From the NCBI GenBank assembly GCA_946886065.1, contig CAMPHU010000022.1, positions 1-34,648 on the forward strand: a DNA stretch of 34,648 nt, read 5' to 3'. The notes under the pieces were generated by a model. The model saw nothing but the letters and a program-made list of their open reading frames with translations. It was not told where the DNA came from and ran no database searches. How positions within the stretch are numbered: position 1 is the stretch's first letter; every line of letters starts with the position of its first letter. The stretch comes from an uncultured Massilia sp. (GTDB lineage: Bacteria; Pseudomonadota; Gammaproteobacteria; Burkholderiales; Burkholderiaceae). Positions 33,673 through 34,648 of the stretch are shown here, piece by piece. The position numbers and the translations under genes are program-made.

Positions 33673-34648
33673 TTACTTGGTCAGGATAAAGCCCTTCAAC
33701 TTCGCGAACGCGGTTTCCAGCAGTTCCTTCTGCTGCGCCACGTGCTTGTCGGCATAGCCGACCGCCGGGGACGCCGAGGCTGCGCGGCCGGCATACGCCA
33801 GGCGCTGGCCTTCTTCCATGCTTTCGAAGATGTTGTGCTGGATCTGGAACCACGGACCCTGGTTCTGCGGTTCGTCCTGTGCCCACACCACTTCGGTCGC
33901 GTTGCTGAACTTCTTCAGTTCGGCGGCGAAGGACTTGTGCGGGAACGGATACATCTGCTCGATACGGACGATCGCCACGTCGCCGGCGTTGCGCGCCTTG
34001 CGGGTGTTGACCAGGTCGTAGTACACCTTGCCCGAGCAGACGATCACGCGCTTGACCTTCGACGCTTCGATCTTCTCGTCCACTTCGCCGATCACGGTCT
34101 GGAATCCGCCCTTGGCCAGGTCGGTCAGCGGCGAACCGGCATCCTTGTTACGCAGCAGCGACTTCGGCGTGAAGATCACCAACGGCTTGCGGAACTGGCG
34201 CACCATCTGGCGGCGCAGCAGGTGGAAGATCTGGGCGGCCGTGGTCGGCTGCACCACTTGCATGTTGTTGTCGGCGCACAGCTGCAGGAAGCGCTCGATA
34301 CGGGCCGACGAGTGTTCCGGGCCCTGGCCTTCGTAGCCGTGCGGGAGCATCATGGTCAGGCCGGATGCGCGGCCCCACTTCACTTCGCCCGAGGCGATGA
34401 ACTGGTCGATGACGACCTGGGCGCCGTTGACGAAGTCGCCGAACTGGGCTTCCCAGATGGTCAGGGTGTTCGGTTCGGCGGTCGAGAAGCCGTACTCGAA
34501 GCCGAGCACCGCTTCTTCCGACAGCACCGAGTCGATCACGGTGAAGTGCGCCTGGTTGTCCGAGACATTGGCCAGCGGCAGGTAGATGCCCTGGTCCCAG
34601 CGCTCGCGGTTCTGGTCGTGCAGCACGGCGTGGCGGTGCACGAAGGTG
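33673..34648 (-). CDS. sucA: 2-oxoglutarate dehydrogenase E1 component (5' end missing)
   Basis: This is the C-terminal ~325 residues of the thiamine-dependent E1 that decarboxylates 2-oxoglutarate. The visible part begins TFVHRHAVLHDQNRERWDQG, where E. coli SucA has GTFFHRHAV. It continues with the transketolase-like pyrimidine-binding domain (SVLSEEAVLGFEYGFSTAEP, QFGDFVNGAQVVIDQFIASG, MLPHGYEGQGPEHSSARIER) and the C-terminal domain (KVYYDLVNTR, RIEQMYPFPHKSF, WAQDEPQNQGPW). The frame is open to the window end, so about 600 N-terminal residues lie outside. Heads the sucA-sucB-pspC-lpd unit. Confidence 0.97.
   Translation of the reverse strand, partial: TFVHRHAVLHDQNRERWDQGIYLPLANVSDNQAHFTVIDSVLSEEAVLGFEYGFSTAEPNTLTIWEAQFGDFVNGAQVVIDQFIASGEVKWGRASGLTMMLPHGYEGQGPEHSSARIERFLQLCADNNMQVVQPTTAAQIFHLLRRQMVRQFRKPLVIFTPKSLLRNKDAGSPLTDLAKGGFQTVIGEVDEKIEASKVKRVIVCSGKVYYDLVNTRKARNAGDVAIVRIEQMYPFPHKSFAAELKKFSNATEVVWAQDEPQNQGPWFQIQHNIFESMEEGQRLAYAGRAASASPAVGYADKHVAQQKELLETAFAKLKGFILTK

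Overview
The window looks like chromosome of a high-GC betaproteobacterium in the order Burkholderiales, most likely Oxalobacteraceae (Massilia / Duganella / Janthinobacterium-like). I infer this from gene order and protein character: ndk-rlmN-pilW-rodZ-ispG-hisS-yfgM-bamB-der-hfq-hflX, surE-pcm-nlpD-rpoS and sucA-sucB-lpd. I did no database search. Most of the window is housekeeping sequence on the minus strand.

Layout. (1) 1-11290, minus strand: a tightly packed run of ndk, rlmN, pilW, rodZ, ispG, hisS, a YfgM-like gene, bamB, der, hfq and hflX (hflX runs off the window). It links nucleotide supply, rRNA/tRNA modification, pilus and cell-shape assembly, isoprenoid synthesis, histidyl-tRNA charging, outer-membrane assembly and ribosome GTPases. 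(2) 11547-12239, plus strand: a Bax-inhibitor-1 family membrane protein with a clear terminator. (3) 12385-17632, minus strand: rlmD, then the stationary-phase/stress cluster rpoS, nlpD, pcm, surE (transcribed surE to rpoS). (4) 17633-23763: the most accessory-looking stretch. It has a plus-strand TonB/TolA-like protein with a long 18-residue-repeat coiled coil and a frameshifted DUF3592-like gene. Facing them is a minus-strand pair: a small TIR-domain protein and a large protein with a degenerate KGGVGR-type (MinD/ParA-like) nucleotide-binding domain followed by TPR repeats. (5) 23932-28319: a quinone oxidoreductase, a DinG/YoaA-type iron-sulfur helicase, a DUF465 small protein and a single-domain PP2C phosphatase. 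(6) 28476-34648, minus strand: sucA (partial), sucB, a PspC-domain gene, lpd, zapE and a charged helical lipoprotein.

The best candidate for an undescribed system is the TIR plus degenerate-NTPase/TPR pair at 20699-23763. The two genes are translationally coupled, the TIR domain keeps its likely catalytic glutamate, and the NTPase partner has lost the signature P-loop lysine. This suggests a sensor/effector module, possibly for phage defence; that role is inference only.

A second theme is a family of short palindromic (REP-type) repeats sharing the core ACTTGGGTCCCCGCC-TTC-GCGGGGATGACG. There are eight copies, six of them in three inverted pairs, all intergenic. The first ~110 bases of the window are extreme G/C homopolymer and are probably a sequencing or assembly artefact within or after hflX.
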